Source: Joostella atrarenae
Lineage (GTDB): Bacteria > Bacteroidota > Bacteroidia > Flavobacteriales > Flavobacteriaceae
Reading direction: 5' to 3'
Assembly: GCF_021764745.1 (NCBI RefSeq)
Contig: NZ_JAETXX010000008.1
Location: forward strand, 126,548-190,547
DNA length: 64,000 nucleotides
This document shows positions 48,494 to 57,360 of this stretch, in pieces. The notes beneath the pieces were generated by a model. That model made no database searches. It was not told the DNA's origin and saw only the letters and a program-made list of their open reading frames with translations. Each line of letters opens with the position of its first letter. The stretch's first letter is position 1. The translations under genes were made by a program, and so were the position numbers.

Positions 48494-51400
48494 TTAAAGC
48501 TTTATGTTAAGTGGTATTGATTTACTGGTATCTACTTTTGGAGTAATCGATTCCAAATATGTGGAACTCTTTGCATTTTTATTTTCTACGTACGGACGGA
48601 CTTGAAACAGCCATAATTTATCATTCTCAAAACCTAGTTCTACATCATATGGACCTTCCATTCCTTTGGCCGTCATAGTTTGAATAAGCTCTTTACTAAA
48701 ATCTTGAAGCTGACTCATATTTTTTCTATTTAGGATAGGCTTCTCAAATGTACTCAGTTTAGTAACCGTTCCTCCAGTTTTAGGTAGTGCTTTATAAGAA
48801 GGCTCTCTAGCTGGTGATATCAACCTATAAGTACCATTATTCCTAATACTCCATGCTTCTGCAGCTTGACCATCTACAGCTCCTCCAACACCTCTACTAA
48901 AAGCTACTGTAATTTCATCATTACGATTGGAAGTGACTCCTTTTGTAATCATTACTCCAGAATAATCATTATTAACTCCAGGAATTGCAACGATAGACGG
49001 GTAGACATTCTCTGGGTTATTTAATATTTTTTGACGCCATTTAAAACTACGTTCTGTATAAGGTGATGCCCAAACAGTTTTAATACCTTGAATTATTTCA
49101 TCTTTTGGAGCCACATTAAACAAAGTCAAATTAAGCCCAGCACCAGTAAAATTCTTTAAATCCTCCATATTGGTATCACTACGTAAGAACACAGGCACGT
49201 CTCCAATCTCACCGTTTAAAATATTACTAAATGAATCCTCTAAATCCTCTACAAAAGTAGGAAGTAATGGCATCTCTAAAATAAGCGCTCTGAGTTTCGC
49301 TAATTCTGCCAATTCAAATTTCTCTATCTCATCAGAAGAAGCACCGTTTTCTTTCATTTTATCAGCCTTCGCAAAAACACTAGTCAGATATTCCCAATAA
49401 GAAACCTCATCCCCAGGAATCGTTTGCTTCATATGTTCAAAGAATATTCCAAATGGAATCACAAAACCTTCAACAACTTCATCAGGGAAATTCTGTTTCA
49501 ACTGACCTAAATTAGCAGCTTTTGGTCCACAGTAAATTCCTGAAGATGCAGAATTAACATCACGAAGGTTTAAAATAGAGGTTTGTTCTAAATTTATCTT
49601 ATCTAAAGGTACAGTTACCATATCAACATTTCTAACAGCACCAGCACTAAAAAGCTTGTGTTCTTCTGGCGTCATTTCGACTTCTGGTTTAATAATTACT
49701 GTTCCTTTATTAGAAACTGCATAAAATATATTTTCACCATTATGTTCTTTTAACGCTAAAAAATTGTCATTAGAAATAGCAGCATTTGGTATCCCTAAAT
49801 TCCTTGCCAATAATTGTAAATGAGAAACTAAATTCCCTTCAGAAACAGTTAAAAGACCTGCTACCGGTTTTAAATCTGACGGAGGACGCTCAAAAACATA
49901 TATATTCTTAGCATCTACATCCAAACCTTCCGCATTACCATCTACAACAACAAGTTTCCCAAAAGCATATCCAGGATTTATACCATGAATATGACTCTGA
50001 TTAGACAAGCTAAACACACGATTATTTAAAGAAGATTCGTTCGAAATAAATGTTCCGAGTTTTCCAATAGCATTTCCAAGAGGAAGCGCAACAGAACCTC
50101 TTATTTTATCGTCTAAGAAACCATGCACCAAGGGTTCAAAATTTTGATACACCCCAACTACATCATCATAAACAGCTTTATTAATACTTGTTCCCCACTC
50201 TAACTGCTTTCTAGCTGCTACTAGAAAATCATCTAGTTCTTGTAATGTCAATGAATCATTTTGAGTTTTGTGAATACTTCCTGCTATTTGCTCCCATTCC
50301 CAAATTTCTGTATATCCAGAAGCTGCAGCAGCAGTAGATAAATAACATATTTTATCTATTAAAGAATCTAAGTTTTCATTAGAGTAATCGTCAAGTTTCT
50401 TAATGATTATATTTTCTAACTTAAGAGATAAGTCCATTAAAGCTAAACGTCCTATTGCAGAATCTTCATTAGTAATCTCATTTCTTATGTACCACATTAA
50501 ATCAGATGCTCCCTCTATATTTTCTTCCGCAGTACCATCTTCATTTGCTTCAATAAAATTAGTAACGGTAGTTTTTATTTCAGCATTTGTAACCGTTTCC
50601 AAATAAGAGCTCAATGCACTTATTTTTACCGGTGCAAAATACTTATTCATAGTTTTTATGAGTTCATTAAATTCTTTTTTTAATGAAGGAGTTAATTTTG
50701 TATCGTTATCATTTTTAAAAGCTTCCACTTTTGCAATATCCGTTCGTTGTGGCTGTCCATGAATTTTAATTCTTAAATCCATGAAAGGTTCATATTCTTC
50801 TGCAATCACTTTAGATTGACTTCTCATCAATTGAGCTACATTATCATCACCAGCATGAGGAATATCTTTAATAGCCTGACGTACCATATAAAAGTGTTTT
50901 TCAAGAACCTCTTCATCCTTCAGCAACCATATAAAAAAGTCTTTTCCCCAAGCTTCTTCATCCTCAACTTGTAAAGCGCCTCTGTAATATTGAGCCCTTC
51001 TATTAATCCAACCATCATCAATAGACTTCAGATATTTTTCTAATTGGTATTGTTTCATTCTAGAATGGTAGTTCTCTTGATCCCAAAATTTATCAAAGTT
51101 TGTAGTGGAAAGAATTTGACCTAAATAAACATGACTTGTTTCTCCAAGTGCAATCACTTCCTCCTTATAACGAGCTCGTTGTACACCACCAACATCATCT
51201 CCACAAGGCTCCTTTGGCATATTAAAAGTACCATCATCACAAAACCAACGCAAATCTCGATAAGGTCCTCGGATATCTTTTTTGTACTTCTGTATGTATT
51301 CTCGAACTTGGTCATTGTCTACATCAAAAGAGTTGACTTCTTGAGAAAAAGAAGGGATTACATAGACTATAATCAAAGTAATTAAAAGAAAGTATCTCAT
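48494..51400 (-). CDS. Secreted glucan-water-dikinase-like PEP/pyruvate-binding domain protein
   Basis: 968-aa protein with a clear Sec signal peptide (LLITLIIVYVIPSFSQ). Residues about 25-480 are helical and unrecognised. A phosphohistidine swivel domain follows (LTVSEGNLVSHLQLLARNLG, His527), then the ATP-grasp type nucleotide-binding domain (GPKAANLGQL from 625, FLRSDTNMEDLKNFTGAGL, VWASPYTERSF, YSGVMITKG, LWLFQVRPY). This order, His domain before ATP domain, is that of glucan water dikinases and the reverse of PEP synthase, and RSDTNxEDL...GAGL also fits that group. A dikinase outside the cytoplasm is unusual because it needs ATP. Acceptor unknown. Confidence 0.8.
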   Translation of the reverse strand: MRYFLLITLIIVYVIPSFSQEVNSFDVDNDQVREYIQKYKKDIRGPYRDLRWFCDDGTFNMPKEPCGDDVGGVQRARYKEEVIALGETSHVYLGQILSTTNFDKFWDQENYHSRMKQYQLEKYLKSIDDGWINRRAQYYRGALQVEDEEAWGKDFFIWLLKDEEVLEKHFYMVRQAIKDIPHAGDDNVAQLMRSQSKVIAEEYEPFMDLRIKIHGQPQRTDIAKVEAFKNDNDTKLTPSLKKEFNELIKTMNKYFAPVKISALSSYLETVTNAEIKTTVTNFIEANEDGTAEENIEGASDLMWYIRNEITNEDSAIGRLALMDLSLKLENIIIKKLDDYSNENLDSLIDKICYLSTAAAASGYTEIWEWEQIAGSIHKTQNDSLTLQELDDFLVAARKQLEWGTSINKAVYDDVVGVYQNFEPLVHGFLDDKIRGSVALPLGNAIGKLGTFISNESSLNNRVFSLSNQSHIHGINPGYAFGKLVVVDGNAEGLDVDAKNIYVFERPPSDLKPVAGLLTVSEGNLVSHLQLLARNLGIPNAAISNDNFLALKEHNGENIFYAVSNKGTVIIKPEVEMTPEEHKLFSAGAVRNVDMVTVPLDKINLEQTSILNLRDVNSASSGIYCGPKAANLGQLKQNFPDEVVEGFVIPFGIFFEHMKQTIPGDEVSYWEYLTSVFAKADKMKENGASSDEIEKFELAELAKLRALILEMPLLPTFVEDLEDSFSNILNGEIGDVPVFLRSDTNMEDLKNFTGAGLNLTLFNVAPKDEIIQGIKTVWASPYTERSFKWRQKILNNPENVYPSIVAIPGVNNDYSGVMITKGVTSNRNDEITVAFSRGVGGAVDGQAAEAWSIRNNGTYRLISPAREPSYKALPKTGGTVTKLSTFEKPILNRKNMSQLQDFSKELIQTMTAKGMEGPYDVELGFENDKLWLFQVRPYVENKNAKSSTYLESITPKVDTSKSIPLNIKL

Positions 51401-51717
51401 GAAAAATTTAAATGATTGATAAACAACGAATTTAGATAAATTATGGTTGTAATCAGAATCTACACATCAAAACTTCTTAACAAAATCATAAAATTTAAAA
51501 ACACGTATCACAATGCTACACAATACAGTATAGCCCTGTATAAAATAAAGGATCATGGGAATTTAACATTTTAAAATCAGAAAAGTTAATAAGCATAATA
51601 TGGATACTGACTTCTAATTATCCTATAACAATAGTAAATTAAAAGCTACTTTATAAAATAATTAATATGACTTATCATAGCTTTTTTACTCATGTTTAAG
51701 AAAGTACTAATAGACTC
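51401..51717. other. Intergenic region, nothing recognised
   Basis: 317 AT-rich bases between the dikinase-like gene start and the 3' end of the LacI-type gene. I see no ORF, hairpin with T run or exact promoter box. Confidence 0.5.
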
Positions 51718-52752
51718 TTATCTAGAGTTTCTACGCACGGAGGATTCCCTAACTATTAATGATGATTTTAGCGTAATCCTTTCAAAATCATTAAAAGTAT
51801 TTTTTTTATTTATTAAGCTCAGAATAAGAGTCATTGCATTATTTGCCATTTCCTGCATAGGTTGAGATATAGCTGTAATTGAGGGACTATATGTTTCGAA
51901 AAGCTCATTATCATCAAAAGTTATAATTCCAACCTTTTCAATTAAGCCAGGATAATCTTTCTTAATCACTTTAAGTCCCGCCAGCGTTAAATAATTAGTT
52001 GCAAATAGAAAAGCATCAATAGAAGGGTGCTGCTTCATAAACTTTCTGATATAAACTTCACTATTTCCCTTTGTAGTCTCCTCAAAAGGAATTTCTAATG
52101 ATAAGTTTGGAATCCCTTGCTGTTTTGCAACACTTACATAACCTAATAACCTATCTTCCATTTGAGATTGGATAGCATCAATAGTAATGTATGCTATATT
52201 TTTAAATCCGTTTTCTATAAAATGATTTACAGCAACCTCCGTTGCTTCTTTATTATTAGTTAGTACATAATTAGCTTCCAAAGAAGAGAAATACCTATCT
52301 AAAATAACTACAGGAATATTATCAGAAAGTAAGCTCTTAATAGTGCCTTCTAGTTCAGGAGAAGGAACTATTATAAAACCATCCACTTGCCTATCTCTAA
52401 AAAGGTTTATCAATTCTATAGACTTCCCATCATCATTATCATTACTACAAAAAAGTACTTTATATCCTTTCTGATATGCAATATCTTCCACAAGTCTCGC
52501 TAATAAAGCAAAAAATGGGTTGGAAATATCTTCCACCATAAAAACCAAAATTTTTGATTTTCCAGTACGTAAACTTTGCGCTATTTGATTAGGTGAATAG
52601 TTAACTTTCCTTGCATATTCTAGCACCTTTTTTGTCAACTCTTTGGAAATATGTTTTTCTTCAGCTTTGCCATTTAGCACAAAAGAAACTGTAGTAACAG
52701 ATATATTGAGATGAGCCGCTATATCCTTAATAGACACTCTTTTTTTTCTCAT
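51718..52752 (-). CDS. LacI-family transcriptional regulator
   Basis: 344-aa repressor. The N-terminal LacI HTH and hinge are VSIKDIAAHLNISVTTVSFV, then LEYARKVNYSPNQIAQSLR. The periplasmic-binding-like sensor follows (ILVFMVEDISNPFFALLARL, IPVVILDRYF, AFLFATNYLTLAGLKVI, GIITFDDNELF). It is divergent from a lipoprotein sulfatase (188-base gap) and probably controls it. No palindromic operator could be picked out in that gap. Confidence 0.92.
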   Translation of the reverse strand: MRKKRVSIKDIAAHLNISVTTVSFVLNGKAEEKHISKELTKKVLEYARKVNYSPNQIAQSLRTGKSKILVFMVEDISNPFFALLARLVEDIAYQKGYKVLFCSNDNDDGKSIELINLFRDRQVDGFIIVPSPELEGTIKSLLSDNIPVVILDRYFSSLEANYVLTNNKEATEVAVNHFIENGFKNIAYITIDAIQSQMEDRLLGYVSVAKQQGIPNLSLEIPFEETTKGNSEVYIRKFMKQHPSIDAFLFATNYLTLAGLKVIKKDYPGLIEKVGIITFDDNELFETYSPSITAISQPMQEMANNAMTLILSLINKKNTFNDFERITLKSSLIVRESSVRRNSR

Positions 52753-52940
52753 TTTTAATTATAATTATTTAAAAAACATTAACAAGTCAAGAACACTAAT
52801 ATATAAATTTTATTCATATTAATAGAGCCCGCATACTCAATCAGAAATAATTCGTAATATATTTAATTTTTGAAATCCTTTGTTCGTAAAATAAAAACTT
52901 TTAATATTGAATACCCTAACCAATCAAAATACTTTTTTTC

Positions 52941-54539
52941 ATGATAAAAAAATTTTCAATAATTTTATATTGCTTAGTAATAGTAGTCATTTCAGCCGCT
53001 TGTAACAACTCCAAAAAAAACAGCAATACTACAGACTCAGAACAAAAAAAACCCAATATTTTATTTATCCTTTCAGACGATCACACTTCTCAAGCATGGG
53101 GAATCTACGGTGGTATCTTAGAAGATTACGTGAAAAATGATAATATTAAACGCCTCGCTGATGAAGGTGTTGTTTTGAATAATGCCTTCTGTACCAATTC
53201 TATTTGCTCCCCTAGCCGCGCAAGTATTCTCACAGGTCAATATAGTCAAATAAATCAAGTTTATACACTCAGAGAACCTCTACCTAAAGGGCATCCTAAT
53301 ATCGCTAGAGAACTAGCAAATAACGGATACCAAACAGCTATTATTGGTAAATGGCATTTAGACAAACAGCCAGAAGGATTTGATTATTTTAATGTCCTTC
53401 CTGGGCAAGGAAAATATTGGGATCCAGTTTTAAAAACCAAAGAGACTTGGACGGATGGAGCTGATGGTTCTAAAGGAAAAAAATATAAAGGTTTCTCTAC
53501 TGATGTTATTACAGACCTCACTATAAATCATTTAAAAGAACGAGACCCTGAGAAACCATTCTTTATGTTTTGTAGCTTTAAAGCCACTCATGAGCCTTTT
53601 GACTATCCTGAAAGATTTAATAACTTATACACAGATCAAGAAATTCCTGAACCAGCTTCTTTACTTGACTTCGGAAAAGGCAACGGAGGAAGAACTTTCT
53701 TAGGACAAAAGCTGGAAAAATTAGGAAACAGATGGCATCAAGCGACTGTAGATCCTGAAAATTTTTGGACTTCTTATCCTGGACTTCCTTACCCTTTAGA
53801 GGGATTAGATAGCGTGGAAACTCGAAAGAAAATATATCAGAAATTTGTAAAAGACTATATGAGAAGTGGTGCTGCTATCGATGATAATATTGGGAAATTA
53901 TTAGATTATCTTGAAGCAGAAGGACTAGCAGAAAATACAGTTGTAATTTACACGGCAGATCAAGGTTATTTCTTGGGAGAACACGGCTTTTTTGACAAAC
54001 GCCTTATATATGAAGAGTCTCTTCAGATGCCTTTTGTAATTAGATATCCTAAAGAACTCGAAGGCGGAAAACGTATAGATGATATTATTTTAAACATCGA
54101 TTTCTCTGCGCTAATTGCTGATTATGCAGGAATTGAAAAACCCGAATTTATCCAAGGAACAAGTTTTAGAAACAACCTAAAAGGGAAAACTCCAAAAGAC
54201 TGGAGAAAAGAGATGTACTACAGGTATTGGTTACATACTCCAGACAGGCCATCACATTTCGGAATCAGAAATAGCAGCTATAAACTTGCTTTCTTTTACG
54301 GACAAGGACTAAAGAAGTCTGGAACCTCTGAAGAAAGTACAACTCCAGAATGGGAATTTTATGATCTTAAAAAAGACCCTAAAGAACTTCATAATGCTAT
54401 TAATGACAAAGAATATACATCTATAATTGAAGAGATGAAAAAAGAATTAATTAAGCTCAGAGAAGAATATAAAGATACTGATGAGAACGAACCTATAATG
54501 AAACCTATACTTGAAGAACAAGGCTTAACAGCAAAATAG
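52941..54539 (+). CDS. Lipoprotein sulfatase (S1 family), LacI-linked
   Basis: 532-aa formylglycine-type sulfatase. Lipobox Cys21 (VVISAACNNS). Marks: ILSDDHTSQAWG in place of the ADDLGYGD seen in the four sulfatases of the first locus, maturation motif ICSPSR with Cys89, IIGKWHLDKQPEGFDYF, SFKATHEPFDYP, TADQGYFLGEHGFFDKR. The SDDHT and ADQGYFLGEHGFFDKR blocks place it in a different S1 branch from the others, one often linked to choline- or algal-glycan-type sulfatases. It stands alone with a LacI-type regulator. Confidence 0.92.
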   Translation: MIKKFSIILYCLVIVVISAACNNSKKNSNTTDSEQKKPNILFILSDDHTSQAWGIYGGILEDYVKNDNIKRLADEGVVLNNAFCTNSICSPSRASILTGQYSQINQVYTLREPLPKGHPNIARELANNGYQTAIIGKWHLDKQPEGFDYFNVLPGQGKYWDPVLKTKETWTDGADGSKGKKYKGFSTDVITDLTINHLKERDPEKPFFMFCSFKATHEPFDYPERFNNLYTDQEIPEPASLLDFGKGNGGRTFLGQKLEKLGNRWHQATVDPENFWTSYPGLPYPLEGLDSVETRKKIYQKFVKDYMRSGAAIDDNIGKLLDYLEAEGLAENTVVIYTADQGYFLGEHGFFDKRLIYEESLQMPFVIRYPKELEGGKRIDDIILNIDFSALIADYAGIEKPEFIQGTSFRNNLKGKTPKDWRKEMYYRYWLHTPDRPSHFGIRNSSYKLAFFYGQGLKKSGTSEESTTPEWEFYDLKKDPKELHNAINDKEYTSIIEEMKKELIKLREEYKDTDENEPIMKPILEEQGLTAK

Positions 54540-54557
54540 AAATGTCTTCTGAAAATA

Positions 54558-54588
54558 AAAAAGCTCTGTAAAATACAGAGCTTTTTTT
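54558..54588. terminator. Bidirectional terminator between sulfatase and tRNA-Arg
   Basis: A 10-bp stem (AAGCTCTGTA with TACAGAGCTT) with a 3-base loop, A run on one side and T run on the other. It serves the + strand sulfatase and the - strand tRNA. Confidence 0.8.
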
Positions 54589-54589
54589 G

Positions 54590-54663
54590 TGACCTCGCCA
54601 GGATTCAAACCTGGAACCTTCTGAGCCGTAATCAGATGCGCTATTCAGTTGCGCCACGAGGCC
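54590..54663 (-). tRNA. tRNA-Arg (anticodon ACG)
   Basis: 74 bases folding as a full cloverleaf on the - strand: acceptor GGCCTCG with CGAGGTC (one G-U), D stem GCGC/GCGC, anticodon stem TCTGA/TCAGA closing the loop TTACGGC with anticodon ACG, and T stem CCAGG/CCTGG with loop TTTGAAT. Discriminator is A; CCA is not encoded. ACG is expected to be deaminated to ICG. Confidence 0.95.
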
Positions 54664-54733
54664 TTTAACATACATTCAGATGTTTCTAAACGCGGGTGCA
54701 AATATAATATTTTTTTTGAAACAAATCAAACTA

Positions 54734-54762
54734 TTTGAAAATTTTATAAAAGCTTATTTTTG
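54734..54762 (+). promoter_or_regulatory. Full Bacteroidota promoter for the Crp/Fnr gene
   Basis: TTTG at 54734-54737 (-33 element) and TATTTTTG at 54755-54762 (-7 box), spaced by 17 bases. The -7 box ends 4 bases before the ATG, so the mRNA is predicted to be nearly or fully leaderless. Confidence 0.5.
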
Positions 54763-54766
54763 AAAC

Positions 54767-55399
54767 ATGAAAAATCTCATTGAGCAGAAATTCGGATACT
54801 TATTTAATGATATCATAATCAAGGAACTGATAGAGTTTGGTACTTTAAAAAAGTATAACCAGCATGATATTATTATGGATATCGATCAAGAATTACATGC
54901 TGTTCCATTAATAATAAGTGGTACTGTAAAAATATTACGAGAAGATGAAAGTGAAAAAGAACTCCTCCTCTATTTTTTGGAAGAAGGAGATACTTGTGCC
55001 ATGTCTCTTACATGCTGTTTAAAAAAAGCTAAAAGTAAAATTAGAGCTGTTGCAGAAAAAGATGCTGAAATTCTATTTGTTCCAGCTCATAAAATGCAAG
55101 AGTGGTTTAATACGCAAGCTAGCTGGCGTAATTTTATATTAGAAAGTTATCAAGTGCGTTTTAATGAAATGTTAGAAACTATAGATACTCTTGCTTTCTT
55201 AAAAATGGACGAACGCCTAGAAAAATATCTGTCTGACAAGGTGAAAATTAAAGGTGATACTATCCTAACAATCACCCATCAAGAAATCTCCGAAGACCTC
55301 AACACTTCTAGAGTTGTAGTTTCAAGACTTCTAAAAAAATTAGAAAACGAATCGGTTATAAAATTATACAGAAATAAAATAGAGGTTTTAAAGTTTTAG
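54767..55399 (+). CDS. Crp/Fnr-family regulator of the sulfur cassette
   Basis: 210-aa regulator with an N-terminal cyclic-nucleotide-binding-type beta barrel (about 20-120) and a C-terminal winged HTH (ITHQEISEDLNTSRVVVSRL, about 163-182). It lacks the N-terminal Cys cluster of oxygen-sensing FNR. In the barrel it has three Cys close together in GDTCAMSLTCCLKK (Cys77, Cys83, Cys84), a plausible thiol or persulfide sensor. It precedes the YeeE/TauE/persulfide dioxygenase genes on the same strand, so control of that cassette is likely. Confidence 0.88.
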   Translation: MKNLIEQKFGYLFNDIIIKELIEFGTLKKYNQHDIIMDIDQELHAVPLIISGTVKILREDESEKELLLYFLEEGDTCAMSLTCCLKKAKSKIRAVAEKDAEILFVPAHKMQEWFNTQASWRNFILESYQVRFNEMLETIDTLAFLKMDERLEKYLSDKVKIKGDTILTITHQEISEDLNTSRVVVSRLLKKLENESVIKLYRNKIEVLKF

Positions 55400-55442
55400 A
55401 AGTTAAGTAACATTCATTACAAAGCCTTCTATAGAAGTACTG

Positions 55443-55450
55443 TACTTTTG
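55443..55450 (+). promoter_or_regulatory. Candidate -7 box for the yeeE-type operon
   Basis: TACTTTTG matches TAnnTTTG, 20 bases before the ATG at 55470. No TTTG stands at the -33 spacing, as would fit an activator-dependent promoter. Confidence 0.4.
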
Positions 55451-55469
55451 TATAAATAATCGTCAAGAA

Positions 55470-56027
55470 ATGAATTTTATATTAAATCCATGGCCGTGGT
55501 ATGTATCTGGGCCACTCATTGCACTCGTTATGTTTACCCTTATTTACTTCGGAAAAACTTTCGGGATGTCTTCCAACTTAAGAACTTTTTGCACCATTGC
55601 TGGTGCAGGTAAAAAAAGTGAATTCTTTAATTTTAAATGGCAAGACCAAAAATGGAACCTTATGGTTGTTCTCGGTACTGTTATTGGAGGTTTTATAGCT
55701 CATTTTTTCCTCTCAAACGAAACGAACATCTTACTAAACCCACAAACAGTAGAAAAACTTCAGACTTTCGACTTTGAAAATATAGGAAAAACATTACTTC
55801 CAATGGAAATATATGGTTGGGAGGCTGTATCTACATTAAAAGGATTTTCAATTCTTGTTATCGGAGGTTTTTTAGTAGGTTTTGGAACTCGCTATGCCGG
55901 AGGTTGTACTTCTGGTCATGCTATAACTGGTTTAAGCACACTTCAAACTCCTTCATTAATCGCTGTAATAGGCTTTTTTATTGGCGGATTGATAATGACT
56001 CATTTAATTATTCCATTAATTTTTTAA
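55470..56027 (+). CDS. YeeE/YedE-type sulfur transporter, first half-protein
   Basis: 185-aa membrane protein with about five hydrophobic spans. The YeeE/YedE signature with a conserved Cys is seen in GTRYAGGCTSGHAITGLSTL (about 141-160). Full-length members import thiosulfate through conserved Cys residues; here the protein is split, and the other half is the next gene 9 bases on. The preceding Crp/Fnr gene is the likely regulator. Confidence 0.88.
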   Translation: MNFILNPWPWYVSGPLIALVMFTLIYFGKTFGMSSNLRTFCTIAGAGKKSEFFNFKWQDQKWNLMVVLGTVIGGFIAHFFLSNETNILLNPQTVEKLQTFDFENIGKTLLPMEIYGWEAVSTLKGFSILVIGGFLVGFGTRYAGGCTSGHAITGLSTLQTPSLIAVIGFFIGGLIMTHLIIPLIF

Positions 56028-56036
56028 ACTAGAAAC

Positions 56037-56450
56037 ATGAAATATCTAAAATTTATAGTCACTGGTATTTTCTTCGGAATTGTTCTCGTAAAATCAGAAG
56101 CTGTTTCTTGGTATCGCATTTTTGAAATGTTCAGGTTTGAATCATTCCATATGTACGGAATTATTGGAAGTGCTGTTGTTACTGGTATTATTCTAATCCA
56201 AATCATCAAAAGAAAGAAAATAAGAAGTATAGAAGGCAATCCTATTATTATTCCTAATAAGGATAAAAGTATCACTCGTTATTTAATTGGAGGCTCTCTT
56301 TTTGGACTTGGATGGGCTTTAGCTGGTGCTTGCCCTGGACCAATGTATATTTTGCTAGGAACAGGTGTTTTCTCTATGATAATTGTTATTATTGCAGCCG
56401 TTTTAGGAACCTTCGTTTACGGAATGGTAAAAGACAAACTCCCTCACTAA
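56037..56450 (+). CDS. YeeE/YedE-type sulfur transporter, second half-protein
   Basis: 137-aa membrane protein with four hydrophobic spans. The second Cys signature is LGWALAGACPGPMYILLGTG (about 90-109). It complements the preceding gene; together they would rebuild a full YeeE-type pore. It is followed 4 bases later by the TauE-like gene. Confidence 0.87.
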   Translation: MKYLKFIVTGIFFGIVLVKSEAVSWYRIFEMFRFESFHMYGIIGSAVVTGIILIQIIKRKKIRSIEGNPIIIPNKDKSITRYLIGGSLFGLGWALAGACPGPMYILLGTGVFSMIIVIIAAVLGTFVYGMVKDKLPH

Positions 56451-56454
56451 ATCT

Positions 56455-57246
56455 ATGGAAAGTATTATTGGATATTTTGGAGCACTAATCATCGGCTTAG
56501 TAATAGGTCTTCTTGGTGGTGGTGGTTCCATATTAACAGTACCCTTACTTGTTTATTTACTAGCTTATAATCCAGTCGTTGCAACCGCCTACTCTCTATT
56601 TGTTGTAGGTTCATCGTCTCTTGTTGGTGCAATTCAGAAATATAAAGATGGGAATGTAGATATTAAAACAGGTCTCGCCTTCTCTTTCCCTTCATTTATT
56701 GCCGTGTATCTATCAAGACGATTTTTGGTTCCTTGGATTCCAGATGAAATATTCACATTGAATAACTTCATCTTCACCAAAGACATGCTTATCATGACAT
56801 TTTTTGCGCTGATCATGTTTTTAGCTGCTATATCAATGATAAAGAAGCAAAAAAGAGATTTAAGAAGCTTAGATTATAAACAACCATACCCAAAAACATT
56901 TATTCAAGGTCTTGTAATTGGAATTATCACAGGATTTATAGGTGCCGGCGGTGGATTCTTATACGTACCTGCATTAGTTTTATGGGCCAACTTACCCATG
57001 AAAAAAGCCGTAGGAACTTCCTTAGTAATTGTAGCCTTTAACTCCTTAATTGGATTTACTGGAGACATGCAAACCTTAAAGATAGACTGGGAATTCTTAT
57101 TAATATTTAGCGCCATTACTATTGTTGGGGTTTTAATAGGTGGGCGTTTATCAAACTTTATCCCAAATAAGATTCTTAAAAAAGGATTTGGATATTTAAT
57201 CTTAATTATGAGTATCTACATCCTCTTAAAAGAGTTATACTATTAG
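56455..57246 (+). CDS. TauE/SafE-family sulfite/organosulfonate exporter-like protein
   Basis: 263-aa membrane protein with about eight hydrophobic spans and the two-fold family repeat: IGLVIGLLGGGGSILTVPLL near the start and IGIITGFIGAGGGFLYVPAL in the second half. Members export sulfite or related sulfur anions. In this cassette it probably removes sulfite or thiosulfate produced by the downstream dioxygenase-rhodanese fusion. Confidence 0.9.
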   Translation: MESIIGYFGALIIGLVIGLLGGGGSILTVPLLVYLLAYNPVVATAYSLFVVGSSSLVGAIQKYKDGNVDIKTGLAFSFPSFIAVYLSRRFLVPWIPDEIFTLNNFIFTKDMLIMTFFALIMFLAAISMIKKQKRDLRSLDYKQPYPKTFIQGLVIGIITGFIGAGGGFLYVPALVLWANLPMKKAVGTSLVIVAFNSLIGFTGDMQTLKIDWEFLLIFSAITIVGVLIGGRLSNFIPNKILKKGFGYLILIMSIYILLKELYY

Positions 57247-57288
57247 GCTAATGTAACATTAATCACATTTTAGAATAAAGTTGTTTAG

Positions 57289-57296
57289 TATCTTTG
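57289..57296 (+). promoter_or_regulatory. Candidate -7 box for the persulfide dioxygenase-rhodanese gene
   Basis: TATCTTTG matches TAnnTTTG exactly in the 114-base gap before the gene; transcription would start near 57302, giving a leader of about 58 bases. The gene can thus be expressed separately from the transporters. Confidence 0.4.
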
Positions 57297-57360
57297 AAGT
57301 AATAAAATTAATACTAATCTGAAGTTTAAATTTTTAAACGATCAGCTAAAAAATATAATC

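Noticed and set aside
48494-51400. Phosphoenolpyruvate synthase
   Set aside because: The His domain precedes the ATP domain, there is no C-terminal PEP-binding barrel, and the protein has a signal peptide.
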